Source: Actinomycetota bacterium
Lineage (GTDB): Bacteria; Actinomycetota; Thermoleophilia; Miltoncostaeales; Miltoncostaeaceae
Reading direction: 5' to 3'
Assembly (NCBI GenBank): GCA_005788075.1
Contig: SXZC01000147.1
Coordinates: 1 to 6,142, forward strand
DNA: 6,142 bases
In this document: piece after piece, positions 5,206 through 6,142 of the stretch
Layout: each line of letters begins with the position of its first letter
Numbering within the stretch: the first letter of the stretch is position 1
Made by a program: the position numbers and the translations under genes
The notes under the pieces: generated by a model
Told to the model about the DNA's origin: nothing
Databases searched by the model: none
What the model saw: the letters and a program-made list of their open reading frames with translations, nothing else

Positions 5206-5823
5206 ATGACGCGATCCCGGCGAGCGGCCATTGTGCATCGGTTAAGGGTTATGGCCCTCGTGGCGGCCGTCGCCTGCGTTCCCCTGCTCGCGGGCTGCGC
5301 CGGCGGCGGCGTGGCCGCGCAGGACAGCGTGGAGGCCGATCCGGCCTTCATCGTGCGCGTGCTCCCCACGCGCCCGGGGCTCGACATCGCCGGTCCCGAG
5401 GTGAAGACCGGCTCGGGCGAGTTCGATAAAGCCGCCCTCGGGGAGTCCATCCCGGGGCTGGCCAAGGGCGCGAAGGACGGCGGGCTGCGTGGCGCGGCCA
5501 CGCGCACGTGGACCGGTTCCGACGGGGCACGACTCGTCGCCGTGGCGAGCCTATGGGACGACAGCGAGCCGGCCCGGGCCATCGGCGGCCAGGTGGCCAA
5601 GGCGGCCGTCCCGGGCGGCACGCCGTGGACCCCCTCGCAGTACGGAGGCTCGCAGGGCTTCCGCGCCGAGGACGCCCGTGCGCTCAACGTGGTGGTGGGC
5701 AGGGTGTCGCTGCTGGTCATCGCCGAGGGCCCCATCGATGACGAGGCGGTGCTGCGCACGGTTGACCTCATGCGCAAGGCCACGACCGGCGACGACCTGG
5801 AGGGCCCGGTGAGCAGTGGGTAG
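5206..5823 (+). CDS. Small lipoprotein of unknown function
   Basis: A 205-residue protein with a lipoprotein signal: an Arg-rich N-region (MTRSRR ... HRLR), a hydrophobic stretch at about 15-29, and the lipobox LAGC with Cys31 as the lipidated residue. The mature part is about 175 residues with alternating strands and helices (for example TRTWTGSDGARLVAVASLW, about 99-117, and NVVVGRVSLLVIAEG, 161-175). I recognise no catalytic motif or named family. It should sit on the outer face of the membrane. ATG 5206 is preferred although no Shine-Dalgarno precedes it, because TATAAG lies exactly where a leaderless promoter would place +1. The in-frame ATG at 5122 lies inside htpX, and the one at 5251 would remove the basic N-region of the signal. 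The gene overlaps hflX by eight bases and is divergent to htpX. Confidence 0.8.
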   Translation: MTRSRRAAIVHRLRVMALVAAVACVPLLAGCAGGGVAAQDSVEADPAFIVRVLPTRPGLDIAGPEVKTGSGEFDKAALGESIPGLAKGAKDGGLRGAATRTWTGSDGARLVAVASLWDDSEPARAIGGQVAKAAVPGGTPWTPSQYGGSQGFRAEDARALNVVVGRVSLLVIAEGPIDDEAVLRTVDLMRKATTGDDLEGPVSSG

Positions 5824-6142
5824 GGAGCTCCAGCGCACCTACCGCGGCCGCGCCTGGCGCGAGGAGGATCCCGACGACAAGCGGGGCCTTCACGAGGTGG
5901 GCAAGGCCGAGAAGGCCGTGCTCATCGCGTCGCTCAACTGCTCGCCGGTGGAGGAGGACGACCGCCTCACCGAGATGGGCGACCTGCTCGACACCGCCGG
6001 AGCGCTCGTGGTGCACCGCGTGGTGCAGCACCGCGACCGCCCGGACCCGCGCCTGTACCTCGGCAAGGGGCGGCTCGAGGAGCTGTCGGAGTGGGTGAAG
6101 GAGAACAAGCCCGACGTCATCGCCTGCGAGGGCGACCTCAGC
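5816..6142 (+). CDS. hflX: GTPase HflX, N-terminal fragment
   Basis: The first 109 codons of HflX, a ribosome-binding GTPase that splits stalled 70S ribosomes, notably under heat stress. The visible part is the HflX N-terminal domain, with the family pattern AVLIASLN, a LTEMGDLLDTAGA segment, a VVQHRDRPDPRLYLGKGRLEEL block and VIACEGDLS at the window edge. The G domain with its P-loop is beyond the window. The GTG at 5816 is the likely start: a TGA stop lies in frame at 5810-5812, and GGAGGG (5799-5804) is upstream with a rather long 11-base spacing. The first 25 residues are basic and acidic and look lineage-specific; a later GTG near 5906 is a less likely alternative. The start lies inside the lipoprotein gene, so the two are probably co-transcribed and may be translationally coupled. 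Confidence 0.92.
   Translation, partial: MGRELQRTYRGRAWREEDPDDKRGLHEVGKAEKAVLIASLNCSPVEEDDRLTEMGDLLDTAGALVVHRVVQHRDRPDPRLYLGKGRLEELSEWVKENKPDVIACEGDLS

Noticed and set aside
5142..5783. N-terminal extension of htpX by 214 codons
   Set aside because: The extension is antisense to the lipoprotein, has Ser/Ala/Arg-rich low-complexity sequence, and a good Shine-Dalgarno supports the ATG at 5141.

Overview
The window is a gene-dense stretch of a high-GC bacterial chromosome. ATG/GTG starts, ATGA stop/start overlaps, a DevR/DosR-like response regulator, a likely leaderless promoter and strong G/C third-position bias suggest an actinobacterium, possibly of a deep lineage such as Thermoleophilia. 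That placement is inference and I cannot confirm it. No tRNA, rRNA, CRISPR array, insertion sequence or integrase was found.

Layout, left to right. (1) Positions 132-1, minus strand: the N-terminus of an ABC transporter ATPase, cut off inside its Walker A motif. (2) Positions 133-431: a divergent intergenic region rich in dyads, including two similar CAAG/CTT elements and a perfect 16-bp inverted repeat. (3) Positions 432-1682, plus strand: a secreted protein with an IPT/TIG domain and an unrecognised C-terminal region. (4) Positions 1683-1808: a convergent gap with three perfect GC hairpins in a row, a likely bidirectional terminator. (5) Positions 5141-1809, minus strand: a compact four-gene operon in the order htpX (membrane M48 metalloprotease), 84-residue hypothetical protein, seven-helix membrane histidine kinase, NarL/DevR-type response regulator. 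(6) Positions 5142-5205: a short divergent promoter region with overlapping -10 elements on the two strands. (7) Positions 5206-5823, plus strand: a small lipoprotein. It overlaps by 8 bases (8) hflX from 5816, the ribosome-rescue GTPase, cut off by the window's right edge.

The most interesting unit is the htpX operon. Two ATGA overlaps and one 41-base gap tie a membrane quality-control protease to a complete two-component system whose sensor lies almost wholly in the membrane. The simplest hypothesis is a membrane-stress or proteostasis circuit. The divergent lipoprotein-hflX pair shares the same control region and would sit in the same stress context. This reading rests on gene order only; no direct functional evidence is visible in the sequence.
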